From assembly GCF_038066595.1 (NCBI RefSeq), contig NZ_JBBUTH010000011.1, positions 372,001-436,000 on the forward strand: a stretch of 64,000 nucleotides of DNA, in the 5' to 3' direction. Shown piece by piece: positions 14,443-22,260 of this stretch (position 1 is the stretch's first letter; each line of letters starts with the position of its first letter). This DNA is from Pseudaquabacterium inlustre. Its GTDB lineage: Bacteria > Pseudomonadota > Gammaproteobacteria > Burkholderiales > Burkholderiaceae_C. The translations under genes and the position numbers were made by a program. The notes below the pieces were generated by a model. It saw only the letters and a list, made by a program, of their open reading frames with translations. It made no database searches and was not told the DNA's origin.

Positions 14443-15360
14443 ATGCGAGAATTTGGGCATTCCCATCCCGCAAGCGCCGGCGCGGGTGCCGGCCCCGGGG
14501 CCGGCCCGTTGGCCGGTGTCCGCCGCCCCTTGAGCGCCTCCGACACCCTGATCGAGATCGACCACGTCACGTTCGGCTACGACGCGAGCCGCACGATCCT
14601 GAACGACGTGAGCCTGCGCTTTGCGCGCGGCAAGGTCACGGCCGTGCTCGGCAACTCGGGCTGCGGCAAGACCACGCTGCTGCGCCTGATCGGTGGTGTG
14701 CATGGCGCCACCAGTGGTCGCGTGGTGTTCGATGGCGAGGTGGTCGACGTGCATGACCGCGCCCAGCTTTACCGCCTGCGCCGCCGCCTGGGCATGTTGT
14801 TCCAGTTCGGGGCGCTGTTCACTGACCTGACGGTCTATGACAACGTGGCCTTCCCGCTGCGCGAGATGACCGACCTGCCCGAGGCGCTGATCCACGACAT
14901 CGTGCTGATGAAGCTCAACGCCGTGGGCCTGCGCGGCGCGGCCGGGCTGAAGATCAGCGAGGTGTCGGGCGGCATGGCCCGGCGCATCGCGCTGGCCCGG
15001 GCGATCGCGCTCGATCCGGAACTGATCATGTACGACGAGCCCTTTGCCGGCCTGGACCTGATCAGCATGGGCGTGGCCGCCAAGCTGATCCGCACGCTCA
15101 ACGACGTGACCGGCGCCACCACCATCCTGATCTCGCACGACGTGCCCGAGTGCATGGCCATCAGCGACCATGTGGTGCTGATGGCCGGCGGCGGCCGCAT
15201 CGTGGCCCAGGGCACGCCGGCCGAGCTGATGGGCTCCACCGATCCCGAGGTGCGCCAGTTCGTGCGCGGCGAGCCCGACGGGCCGGTGAAGTTCCATTAC
15301 CCGGCGCGCGACATCGCCGACGACTTCGGCCTGGGCGCCGCCGCAGGGGGCCGCGCATGA
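14443..15360 (+). CDS. mlaF: Mla lipid transport ABC ATPase MlaF
   Basis: The ATPase of the Mla system, which moves phospholipids between the inner membrane and periplasmic carriers to keep the outer membrane asymmetric. Walker A is GNSGCGKTTLL, the signature region is ISEVSGGMARRIALAR, Walker B is LIMYDEPFAGLD and the H-loop is ILISHDVPEC. From ATG 14443 it has 305 residues, longer than usual because of a low-complexity Gly/Ala/Pro leader. A TTG at 14530 (LSASDTLIEIDHVTF) would give 276 residues, the family norm, but has no visible ribosome-binding site; GAAGGG precedes 14443 at a rather long spacing. The start is therefore uncertain. mlaE overlaps its stop codon. Confidence 0.9.
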   Translation: MREFGHSHPASAGAGAGPGAGPLAGVRRPLSASDTLIEIDHVTFGYDASRTILNDVSLRFARGKVTAVLGNSGCGKTTLLRLIGGVHGATSGRVVFDGEVVDVHDRAQLYRLRRRLGMLFQFGALFTDLTVYDNVAFPLREMTDLPEALIHDIVLMKLNAVGLRGAAGLKISEVSGGMARRIALARAIALDPELIMYDEPFAGLDLISMGVAAKLIRTLNDVTGATTILISHDVPECMAISDHVVLMAGGGRIVAQGTPAELMGSTDPEVRQFVRGEPDGPVKFHYPARDIADDFGLGAAAGGRA

Positions 15361-16139
15361 ACCTGCTGGCCAGCATCGGTGCCCGCACGCTGGGCATGCT
15401 GCGCGGCTGGGGCCGCGCGGCGCTGTTCTTCCTCGACCTGCTGGCGGCGCTGCCTGCGGCGCTCAAACGCCCGGGGCTGATCGTCGAGCAGGTGCACGCC
15501 ATCGGCAACCGCTCGCTGCTGATCATCCTGGCCTCCGGGGCGGCGGTGGGCTTCGTGCTGGCGCTGCAGATGTACTACGCGCTGGTCACCTACGGCGCGG
15601 CCGAGAGCCTGGGCCTGGTGGTCAACCTGAGCCTGGTGCGCGAGTTGGGGCCGGTGGTCACCGCGCTGCTGTTCGCCGGCCGCGCGGGCACCTCGCTGAC
15701 CGCCGAGATCGGCCTGATGAAGGCCGGTGAGCAGATCGCCGCGCTGGAGCTGATGGCGCTCGATCCGCGCCAGCGCGTGCTGGCCCCGCGCTTCCTGGCC
15801 GGCGTGCTGGCGATGCCGCTGCTGGCGATCCTGTTCTCGGCCATCGGCATCATCGGCGCCTGGCTGGTGGCCGTGGGGCTGATCGGCATCGATCCGGGCA
15901 ACTTCTGGTCCATCCAGCAGAACGGCGTGGACGTGTGGCGCGACGTGGGCAACGGCGTGGTCAAGAGCTTCGTGTTCGGCATCATCTGCACCGCGGTGGC
16001 GCTGTACCAGGGCTACGAAACCGAGGCCACCCCCGAAGGCGTGGCCTACGCCACCACGCGCACCGTGGTGATCGCGTCGCTCACCGTGCTGGGCATGGAC
16101 TTCATCCTCACGGCGCTGATGTTCTCTACGCCCCGCTGA
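15357..16139 (+). CDS. mlaE: Mla lipid transport permease MlaE
   Basis: A 260-residue inner-membrane permease of the MlaE/DUF140 family, partner of the MlaF ATPase. Several hydrophobic segments are seen, with the conserved VRELGPVVTALLFAGRAGTSLTAEIG core and the YQGYETEATPEGVA segment near the C-terminus. Its ATG overlaps the mlaF stop codon (ATGA), which indicates translational coupling. mlaD follows after 18 bp. Confidence 0.96.
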   Translation: MNLLASIGARTLGMLRGWGRAALFFLDLLAALPAALKRPGLIVEQVHAIGNRSLLIILASGAAVGFVLALQMYYALVTYGAAESLGLVVNLSLVRELGPVVTALLFAGRAGTSLTAEIGLMKAGEQIAALELMALDPRQRVLAPRFLAGVLAMPLLAILFSAIGIIGAWLVAVGLIGIDPGNFWSIQQNGVDVWRDVGNGVVKSFVFGIICTAVALYQGYETEATPEGVAYATTRTVVIASLTVLGMDFILTALMFSTPR

Positions 16140-16157
16140 CCTTCCTCCGGATACCCC

Positions 16158-16643
16158 ATGGCAAAACGAAACCTCGAAATCCTGGTCGGCCTGTTCGTGC
16201 TGCTGGGCGCTGCGGCGCTGCTGTTCGTGGCGCTGAAGGCCGCCAACCTGGCCAGCTTCTCGGGTGGCGACACCTACACGCTGACCGCGCGCTTCGACAA
16301 CATCGGTGGCCTGAAGGCGCGTGCGCCGGTGCGCTCGGCCGGCGTGGTGGTGGGCCGCGTCACCTCGATCAGCCTGGACGCCAAGACCTACCAAGGCGTG
16401 GTGACGCTGGCGGTCAACCGCGGTGTCGAGTTCCCCAAGGACAGCTCGGCCAAGATCCTCACCGCCGGCCTGCTGGGCGACCAGTACATCGGCCTCGAGG
16501 CCGGCGGCGACACGGCCAACCTGAAGGAAGGCGACGTCATCAAGCAGACGCAGTCGGCCGTGGTGCTGGAGAACCTGATCGGCCAGTTCCTGTTCAACAA
16601 GGCGGCCGACGCCGGCTCGGGCGCCGACGGGGGCAAGAAGTGA
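16158..16643 (+). CDS. mlaD: MCE-domain lipid-binding protein MlaD
   Basis: A 161-residue protein with one N-terminal membrane anchor (LVGLFVLLGAAALLFVAL) and a single MCE domain (YTLTARFDNIGGLKARAPVRSAGVVVGRV...GLLGDQYIGLEAGGD). MlaD forms a periplasmic hexamer on MlaFE that holds phospholipid. Length and domain layout are normal. mlaA overlaps its stop codon. Confidence 0.96.
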   Translation: MAKRNLEILVGLFVLLGAAALLFVALKAANLASFSGGDTYTLTARFDNIGGLKARAPVRSAGVVVGRVTSISLDAKTYQGVVTLAVNRGVEFPKDSSAKILTAGLLGDQYIGLEAGGDTANLKEGDVIKQTQSAVVLENLIGQFLFNKAADAGSGADGGKK

Positions 16644-17401
16644 GCGCCGCCGCCGGCCTGGTGCGCCGCGCAGGCGCAGCCCTGCTGCTGGGCGCCGCGC
16701 TGGTGCTGGGCGGCTGCGCCACGCTGCCGCCCGCGTCCGACGGCCCCGGCCTGCTGACGCAGAAAGACCCGTTCGAGCGCTTCAACCGTCACATGTTCGC
16801 CTTCAACGAGGGCGTGGACACCGTGGCGATCAAGCCCGCGGCACTGATCTACCAGAACGTGGTGCCGCAGGTGCTGCGCACCGGCGTCGACAACTTCCTG
16901 GGCAACCTGGGTGACGCCTGGACCACGGTGAACCTGTTCCTGCAGGCCAAGCCCGCGCAGGGCCTGAACATGGGCTTGCGCACCGCGGTGAACACGGTGT
17001 TCGGCTTCGGAGGCCTGCTCGACATCGCCGACGAGGCCGGCCTGGAGCGCACCAGCGTGGAAGACCTGGGCCAGACGCTCGGCCGCTGGGGCGTGAAGAG
17101 CGGCCCGTACCTGGTGCTGCCCTTCCTGGGCCCGTCGACGCTGCGCGATGGCGCCGGCCTGGTGCTGGACATCCGCGATTCCGGCCCGGCCCTGGTGTTC
17201 AAGGAGCCGCAGGACCGCTATGGCGCCACCGGCATCCAGCTGCTGAACACCCGCGTCAAGCTGCTCAACGCCGGCCGCGTGCTGGACGACATCGCGCTCG
17301 ACAAGTACGTGCTGATGCGCGACGCCTACCTGGCGCGCCGCCGCAGCCTGATCTACGACGGCGATCCCCCCGAGGACGAGAACCCCCCGTCGGACAAATA
17401 G
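16640..17401 (+). CDS. mlaA: Outer-membrane lipid asymmetry lipoprotein MlaA (VacJ)
   Basis: A 253-residue lipoprotein that removes misplaced phospholipid from the outer leaflet and passes it to MlaC. The GTG at 16640 overlaps the mlaD stop (GTGA). The signal peptide ends in a lipobox (LVLGGCATLPP). The VacJ domain is plain: DPFERFNRHMFAFNEGVD at the start and SGPYLVLPFLGPSTLRDG in the middle. MlaA placed inside the mla operon is common in betaproteobacteria, unlike E. coli. Confidence 0.95.
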   Translation: MSAAAGLVRRAGAALLLGAALVLGGCATLPPASDGPGLLTQKDPFERFNRHMFAFNEGVDTVAIKPAALIYQNVVPQVLRTGVDNFLGNLGDAWTTVNLFLQAKPAQGLNMGLRTAVNTVFGFGGLLDIADEAGLERTSVEDLGQTLGRWGVKSGPYLVLPFLGPSTLRDGAGLVLDIRDSGPALVFKEPQDRYGATGIQLLNTRVKLLNAGRVLDDIALDKYVLMRDAYLARRRSLIYDGDPPEDENPPSDK

Positions 17402-17509
17402 ACCGGCCCGCGCAGCGCGAAGCCGGCCCGCGGTGAACCGCCGGCCCGTCTCGCGCGTTGAGGTCTCTGGGCGCCGTCGCGGTGCCCGCATCGAAAGGAC
17501 ACGAACACC

Positions 17510-18127
17510 ATGTTGCGACGCACCTGGATCTCCGCCCTCGGCCTGGCCGCAGCGGCCCTGGTCACCGCGCCCGCCCTGCGCGCCGAGCCCGTCGGCGCCG
17601 AGGCCTTCGTCAAGCAGCTGTCGGCCGAGGTGATGGACACCGCCAAGAGCGACAAGTCGATCCAGAACGGCGACATCGGCAAGATCCGCTCGCTGGTCGA
17701 CGGCAAGGTCATGCCGCACGTCAACTTCGAGCGCATGACCGCCATGTCGGTCGGCCCGCAGTGGCGCGGCGCCACGCCCGAGCAGAAGAAACGCATGCTC
17801 GAGGAGTTCAAGACCCTGATGATCAACACCTATTCGGGTGCGCTGACGCAGGTGAAGGACCAGACCGTGGTGGTCAAGCCGCTGCGTGCCGCCGCCGATG
17901 CCACCGAGTTGGTGGTCAAGAGCGAGGTGCGCGGCAAGGGCGACCCGATCCAGCTCGACTACCGCCTGGAGAAGGCTGGCGACGGCTGGAAGATCTACGA
18001 CGTCAACGTCGGCGGCTTCTGGCTGGTGGAGGCCTACAAGGGCCAGTTCGCCAAGGACCTGTCGGCTGGCGGCATGGACGCGCTGATCACGCGCCTGAGC
18101 GACAAGAACAAGTCGCTCGCGAAATGA
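17510..18127 (+). CDS. mlaC: Periplasmic phospholipid carrier MlaC
   Basis: A 205-residue soluble carrier (Tol-Tol-Ttg2/MlaC family) that shuttles phospholipid across the periplasm. The signal peptide ends near LRAEPVGA. The domain shows the typical MPHVNFERMTAMSVGPQWRGATPEQKKRMLEEF and the C-terminal DGWKIYDVNVGGFWLVEAYKGQFA regions. GAAAGGA lies about 10 bp before the ATG. It starts 108 bp after mlaA and is separated from mlaB by a GC-rich interspersed repeat. Confidence 0.95.
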   Translation: MLRRTWISALGLAAAALVTAPALRAEPVGAEAFVKQLSAEVMDTAKSDKSIQNGDIGKIRSLVDGKVMPHVNFERMTAMSVGPQWRGATPEQKKRMLEEFKTLMINTYSGALTQVKDQTVVVKPLRAAADATELVVKSEVRGKGDPIQLDYRLEKAGDGWKIYDVNVGGFWLVEAYKGQFAKDLSAGGMDALITRLSDKNKSLAK

Positions 18128-18242
18128 CCCACCCCCTACGCGCTTTGCGCGCCCCCTCCAGGGGGCAACGCCAGCGGCCCGGCCAAGCCGGTTCCGCGGC
18201 GTTCGCTGGCTTGGGGCAGCGCTGTGCTGCCAGCGTCACGTC
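18128..18242 (+). repeat. GC-rich interspersed hairpin repeat between mlaC and mlaB
   Basis: A non-coding segment of about 115 bp built of short palindromes, including GCCCCCT (18151-18157) paired with AGGGGGC (18160-18166) and a GCGC-TTT-GCGC step just before. It ends in a GGCTTGGGGC block. A related shorter unit, in inverted orientation, is at 19471-19539 and shares the C-run hairpin and the GCTTGGGGC block. I recall similar elements as common in Comamonadaceae-type genomes; copy number here is not known. Confidence 0.6.
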
Positions 18243-18263
18243 ATGCGTGGCTGGGTTGAAGGC

Positions 18264-18533
18264 ATGAGCGCCGCGATCGCCCTGCCGGCCTCGCTGACCA
18301 TGGCCGATGCGCGTGGCACGCTGGAGCGCCTGGCGCCCCAGCTGGCCAGCGCCGAGCAGCCGGTGCTGGACGCATCGGCGCTGCAGCAGCTGGACTCGGC
18401 CGCCGTGTCGGTGCTGCTGGAATGCCGCCGCCAGGCCGCCGCGCGCGGGCGCACGCTGCGCGTGAGCGGCGCGCCGCCCAAGCTGGCGCAGCTGGCGCAG
18501 CTGTATGGCGTGGCGGAGTTGCTGGCGCTGTAG
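18264..18533 (+). CDS. mlaB: STAS-domain protein MlaB
   Basis: An 89-residue STAS-domain protein; the cytoplasmic partner that binds and tunes the MlaF ATPase. The motif LDASALQQLDSAAVSVLLECRRQAAARG is typical, with Ser after the conserved Asp. ATG at 18264 is preferred to the in-frame ATG at 18243 because the longer form adds seven non-conserved residues. The gene is set apart from the rest of the mla operon by the repeat at 18128-18242. It converges with hexR, whose stop lies 7 bp beyond. Confidence 0.88.
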   Translation: MSAAIALPASLTMADARGTLERLAPQLASAEQPVLDASALQQLDSAAVSVLLECRRQAAARGRTLRVSGAPPKLAQLAQLYGVAELLAL

Positions 18534-18540
18534 CGCCGGG

Positions 18541-19443
18541 TCAGTCCAGGGCCGGATCGGCCCGCGCCGGCACGGGCTGCGCATAGCGCCGCGCGCGCAG
18601 GTTGCGCTTGATTTCCTGCAGGTGGTTGCGCGGGGCCGGGCCCAGGCGCAGTGCCACGCCAGTGGTCAGCACGTCGATGATCAGCAGGTGCAGCAGGCGC
18701 GACACCATCGGGCTGTAGCGGTCGGCGTCCTCGGGGTGGTCGGCCAGGATCAGGATCTGGTGGTGGCTCAGCGTCCACTGCGCCAGCAGTGAGCCGCTGG
18801 CGGTGATGACGATGACGCTGGCGCCGCGCCGGCGTGCGATGTCGGCGGCGTCGATCAGGTCGCGGCTGCGCCCCGAGTTGCTGATCACCACCGCGCAATC
18901 GCCGGGGCCCAGCATGGTGGCGCTCATCACCTGCACATGGCCGTCGCTGCTGGCGATGGTGTGCACGCCCAGGCGGAAGAACTTGTGCTGCGCATCCTGC
19001 GCCACGATGCCCGAGTTGCCGACGCCGTAGAACTCGATGCGCTTGCCGGCCAGCCCGGCGGCGGCCAGCGCGCCGATGGCCTGCTCGAAGGCGTGGCTGG
19101 CGGCGTCGTTGCGGAACTTCAGCATCGCCGCGACGGCGTTGTCGATGACCTTGACGATCAGGTCGCCGGGCTTGTCGTCCTCGTCCACCGCGCGGTGCAC
19201 GAAGGGCACGCCTTCGTTGACCGTGCCGGCCAGCTTCAGCTTGAAATCGGCCAGGCCGTCGTAGCCCACGCTGCGGCAAAAGCGCACCACCGTGGGCTTG
19301 CTGACATGCGAGCGTTCGGCCAATTCGCCCACAGGCAGCGTGGCGAAGCTGCGCGGATCGGACAACAGCAGCTTGGCCACCCGTTGCTCAGCAGGCGGTA
19401 GGGCAGGGATGCAGGCTTTGATTCGATCAAGCATGCTGGTCAT
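18541..19443 (-). CDS. hexR: HexR-type transcriptional regulator (RpiR family)
   Basis: A 300-residue RpiR-family regulator. An N-terminal helix-turn-helix (LAERSHVSKPTVVRFCRSVGY) is followed by a SIS sugar-phosphate-binding domain (IEFYGVGNSGIVAQDAQHKF...CAVVISNSGRSRDLIDA). HexR proteins repress zwf and Entner-Doudoroff or central-carbon genes and release DNA on binding KDPG. The MTSMLDRI start at 19443 was chosen; 15 upstream in-frame residues lie in repeat DNA. It lies downstream of zwf on the same strand, and a HexR-like palindrome sits at the zwf promoter, which supports the name. Confidence 0.9.
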   Translation of the reverse strand: MTSMLDRIKACIPALPPAEQRVAKLLLSDPRSFATLPVGELAERSHVSKPTVVRFCRSVGYDGLADFKLKLAGTVNEGVPFVHRAVDEDDKPGDLIVKVIDNAVAAMLKFRNDAASHAFEQAIGALAAAGLAGKRIEFYGVGNSGIVAQDAQHKFFRLGVHTIASSDGHVQVMSATMLGPGDCAVVISNSGRSRDLIDAADIARRRGASVIVITASGSLLAQWTLSHHQILILADHPEDADRYSPMVSRLLHLLIIDVLTTGVALRLGPAPRNHLQEIKRNLRARRYAQPVPARADPALD

Positions 19444-19470
19444 TCTGGACCGAAGCGGCGGGCCGACGCG

Positions 19471-19539
19471 CCGGGCCGCCCCAAGCAAGGCCCGATCCCC
19501 CCGGGGGATCGACCGGCGTACCCGCCGGGCGAGGGGGGG
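19471..19539 (-). repeat. GC-rich interspersed hairpin repeat between zwf and hexR
   Basis: A short relative, in inverted orientation, of the element at 18128-18242. It has CGATCCCCC/GGGGGATCG arms (19493-19511) and a second hairpin CCGGCG-TACC-CGCCGG (19513-19528). It fills the gap between the zwf stop and the hexR start, where it could weaken transcription from zwf into hexR. Confidence 0.5.
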
Positions 19540-20997
19540 TCACTGCTCTTCATCCCAGGTGCAGCCATCGCGCGCGACCATGGCGCTGGCGGCGGGCGGG
19601 CCCCAGCTGCCGGCGGCATAGGTGCGCGGGCCGTTGGGGTCGGCCGCCCAGGCGTCGAGGATGGGCATCACCCAGCGCCAGGCCTGCTCCTGCTCGTCGC
19701 TGCGCACGAACAGGTTCAGCCGGCCGGCGATGGCGTCGAGCAGCAGGCGCTCGTAGGCGCCCACGCGCTCGTGGGCGAAGGCCTTGTCGAAGTCGAGGTC
19801 CAGGCTCACCGGGGCCAGCTGCTCGCCGCCGCTGCCGCCACCCGCGCCGCCCTTGGCGGCCAGCAGGTGCAGCTCCAGGCCATCTTCGGGCTGCAGCTTG
19901 ATCACCAGCTTGTTGGCGCGCGCCGAGCCCGGAAAGATCGGGTGCGGCACCTCGCGGAAGTTGACGACGATCTGCGCATCGCGCGCGGCCATGCGCTTGC
20001 CGGTGCGCAGGTAGAAGGGCACGCCGGCCCAACGCCAGTTCTGCACCTCGGTGCGCAGGGCCACGAAGGTTTCGCAGTGGCTGCCGGCCGGCACCTTCAC
20101 CTCGTCGAGGTAGCCCTTGACCGCCTGGCCGTCCACGCTGCCGGCCTTGTACTGGCCGCGCACCACGTCGCGCGCCACGGTCTCGGGCGTGAAGGGCTTC
20201 AGGCTCTTGAGCACCTTGAGCTTCTCGTCGCGGATGGCGTCGGCGTCGTTGGTCGACGGCGGCTCCATCGCGATCATGGTCAGCAGCTGCAGCGCATGGT
20301 TCTGGATCATGTCGCGTAAAGCGCCGGTGGTGTCGTAGTAGTCGCCACGCGTGCCCACGCCCAGGCTCTCGGCCAGCGTGATCTGGATGTTGGCGATGCT
20401 CTCGCGGCGCCACAGCGGCTCGAACAGCGCATTGCCGAAGCGCAGCGCCATCAGGTTCTGCACCGCGGGCTTGCCCAGGTAATGGTCGATGCGGAAGGCC
20501 TGGCTCTCGTGGAACACCGAGCGCACCACGCGGTTGATCTGCTGCGCGCTGGCCAGGTCATGGCCCAGCGGCTTCTCCAGCACCACGCGCACCCGCGGGC
20601 CGTTCAGGCCCACGGCGCCCAGTTGTTCGCACACCACCGGGAACAGGTAGGGGCTGATGGCCAGGTACAACACCGCGGTGTCGGCGCCGCGCTCGTCGAT
20701 CCAGGCCTTCAGGCCAGCGTAGTGCGCGGGCTGCGACAGGTCCATGCGCCGGTAGTGCAGCAGCTCGGCGAAGCGCGCGAATTCGTCGTCGCTGGGGCGC
20801 TTGGCGCTGTCCACCTCGACAAAGCGCTCCTTGATGAAGGCGCGGTACTCGTCGTCGCTGCGCTCGTCGCGCGCCACCGCCAGGATGCGCCCGCCCGGCG
20901 GCAGCTTGCCGTGGCGGAAGGCCTGGAACAGCGCCGGCATCAGCTTGCGCCAGGTGAGGTCGCCGGTACCGCCGAAGAACACGAGGTCGAAGGACAT
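19540..20997 (-). CDS. zwf: Glucose-6-phosphate 1-dehydrogenase
   Basis: Oxidises glucose 6-phosphate to 6-phosphogluconolactone with NAD(P)+, opening the pentose-phosphate and Entner-Doudoroff routes. It has 485 residues. The N-terminal nucleotide-binding motif is FFGGTGDLTWRKLMPAL, and the catalytic segment is FRIDHYLGKPAVQN. The start MSFDLVFFGG at 20997 matches the family; the in-frame extension further upstream would run through the region next to the operator. A Gly-rich insertion (GGAGGGSGGEQ) lies near residue 400. A HexR-like operator and a sigma-70 promoter are just upstream. Confidence 0.97.
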   Translation of the reverse strand: MSFDLVFFGGTGDLTWRKLMPALFQAFRHGKLPPGGRILAVARDERSDDEYRAFIKERFVEVDSAKRPSDDEFARFAELLHYRRMDLSQPAHYAGLKAWIDERGADTAVLYLAISPYLFPVVCEQLGAVGLNGPRVRVVLEKPLGHDLASAQQINRVVRSVFHESQAFRIDHYLGKPAVQNLMALRFGNALFEPLWRRESIANIQITLAESLGVGTRGDYYDTTGALRDMIQNHALQLLTMIAMEPPSTNDADAIRDEKLKVLKSLKPFTPETVARDVVRGQYKAGSVDGQAVKGYLDEVKVPAGSHCETFVALRTEVQNWRWAGVPFYLRTGKRMAARDAQIVVNFREVPHPIFPGSARANKLVIKLQPEDGLELHLLAAKGGAGGGSGGEQLAPVSLDLDFDKAFAHERVGAYERLLLDAIAGRLNLFVRSDEQEQAWRWVMPILDAWAADPNGPRTYAAGSWGPPAASAMVARDGCTWDEEQ

Positions 20998-21037
20998 GGG
21001 GGGCTCGCCGAAACTTTGCTGGGGGCCGTCAAGCGGC

Positions 21038-21054
21038 ATGTAACTTGGTTACAT
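21038..21054 (-). promoter_or_regulatory. HexR-type operator at the zwf promoter
   Basis: The palindrome ATGTAACTTGGTTACAT has 7-bp perfect arms and a 3-bp centre. It resembles known HexR sites (TGTAAT...ATTACA type). It covers the predicted zwf transcription start, about 41 bp before the zwf start codon, so binding would block transcription. Confidence 0.7.
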
Positions 21055-21059
21055 CCGTG

Positions 21060-21088
21060 ATGATGATGCAGTTTCTTGGTGGCGTCAA
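21060..21088 (-). promoter_or_regulatory. Putative sigma-70 promoter of zwf
   Basis: Read on the minus strand, TTGACG (21088-21083) and CATCAT (21065-21060) are spaced by 17 bp. The -35 is strong and the -10 fair. The predicted start falls within the adjoining HexR-type palindrome. Confidence 0.5.
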
Positions 21089-21134
21089 TCGTGGCGCGCG
21101 GCGCCTGGCCGCCGGCGCGCCGACCGGGCCCGCG

Positions 21135-22148
21135 TCATTCGGCCGGCAGTGGCCCGGCGGCGTCATCGCGGCTGTCGGCGCCGGCGCCCAGCTCGGGTGT
21201 GCCACCGCCCAGCCAGCGGTTGCCCTGGCTGCGCACCGGGGTGGCCGGCGGCAGGCGCTCCACCCACACCCGCACCGGCACGCCGGTGGCGGCGCCCAGG
21301 CGGTTGACAAAGCGGTTGTCCAGCATCTGCAGCCCGCTGCGCGGCCAGGGCTGGCCCTCGGCGCCGAAGGACAGCATCACCGGATTGTGCGTGGCCGCGC
21401 TCTGGCCGATGGTGTTGCGCGCCACGCGCGCCAGGCCGCCGTTGGGCAGGTCGATCTCGTACGAGGCCTGGCCGCCCGGGCCGTCGTCGATCCAGTTGTC
21501 TTCGATCACCGTCTCGGCGGCGCGGCTCTTGATCAGGTGGCCGTCGAAGCCCCGGCTGAAGCGGCTGCCGCGGATGCTGGCGCGCGCGATGCGGCCCACG
21601 TACAGCAGGTGCGGCAGGCCCTCGGCCTGGGTCTGGTGCGGCGCGTCGCGGAACTCGCTGTCCTCGATGACCAACTCGGCACTGTTGTCGTTGCTGGTCA
21701 GCAGGCCCATCTGGTTGTCGGCGAACAGGCAGCGGCGCAGCGTGAGCCGGCCGCGCTCGAAGCGGATGCCCGCCCCGTTGCGCGAGGGCACGCGCGTGCC
21801 CTGGAAGGCGATGTTCTCGATGCGGATGTCGCCGCCACGCACCACCCAGATGGCCTTGCCCTCGGCATGGGCGCCATCGGCCAGCAGCAGCGGGCGCTCG
21901 CCCAGGCCCACGATGGTCAGCGCGCGCTGGGTGATCACCGCGACGTCGCCGCGGTAGGTGCCCGGCGCCACGGTGATGGTGTCGCCATCGCCGGCCAGGC
22001 GCAGGGCGTCGGCCACGCGGGGCAGCGGTCCGCCCGGCTGCACGGCCCACACCGCGGCCGTGGCGGGCTGGCCCAGGCCGATCAGCGCCAGCAGGGACAG
22101 AACCGGCCACATGGGCCGCACAGGCTGCATCCATCGCATGGCCCGCAT
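21135..22148 (-). CDS. Secreted right-handed beta-helix repeat protein
   Basis: A protein of 337 residues from the start at 22148, which has AGGGG about 8 bp upstream; an in-frame upstream extension would overlap the tal leader. The N-terminus has a signal peptide (PVLSLLALIGLGQPATAA). The mature part begins with VADALRLAGDGDTITVAPGTYRGDV and continues with parallel beta-helix turns (LTIVGLGERP, IRIENIAFQGT, LTLRRCLFADNQMGLL, LVIEDSEFRDA). The fold suggests carbohydrate binding or lysis, as in NosD or pectate-lyase relatives. Substrate is unknown, and no catalytic residues can be assigned. It is divergent from tal. Confidence 0.75.
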   Translation of the reverse strand: MRAMRWMQPVRPMWPVLSLLALIGLGQPATAAVWAVQPGGPLPRVADALRLAGDGDTITVAPGTYRGDVAVITQRALTIVGLGERPLLLADGAHAEGKAIWVVRGGDIRIENIAFQGTRVPSRNGAGIRFERGRLTLRRCLFADNQMGLLTSNDNSAELVIEDSEFRDAPHQTQAEGLPHLLYVGRIARASIRGSRFSRGFDGHLIKSRAAETVIEDNWIDDGPGGQASYEIDLPNGGLARVARNTIGQSAATHNPVMLSFGAEGQPWPRSGLQMLDNRFVNRLGAATGVPVRVWVERLPPATPVRSQGNRWLGGGTPELGAGADSRDDAAGPLPAE

Positions 22149-22260
22149 TCTGCAAGCCCCTGTAACCTGCTCGGAACCCGCCGTCACGCCAAGCGGTTCT
22201 AATCCTGCACGTTTCCTGTCCGAAACCTGACCCGGCGCGCCTCGAGGGCCGCCCCTCCAC

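Noticed and set aside
22161..22166. TGTAAC upstream of tal as a HexR operator
   Set aside because: Only one half-site is present. No matching inverted half lies at the spacing seen at zwf.
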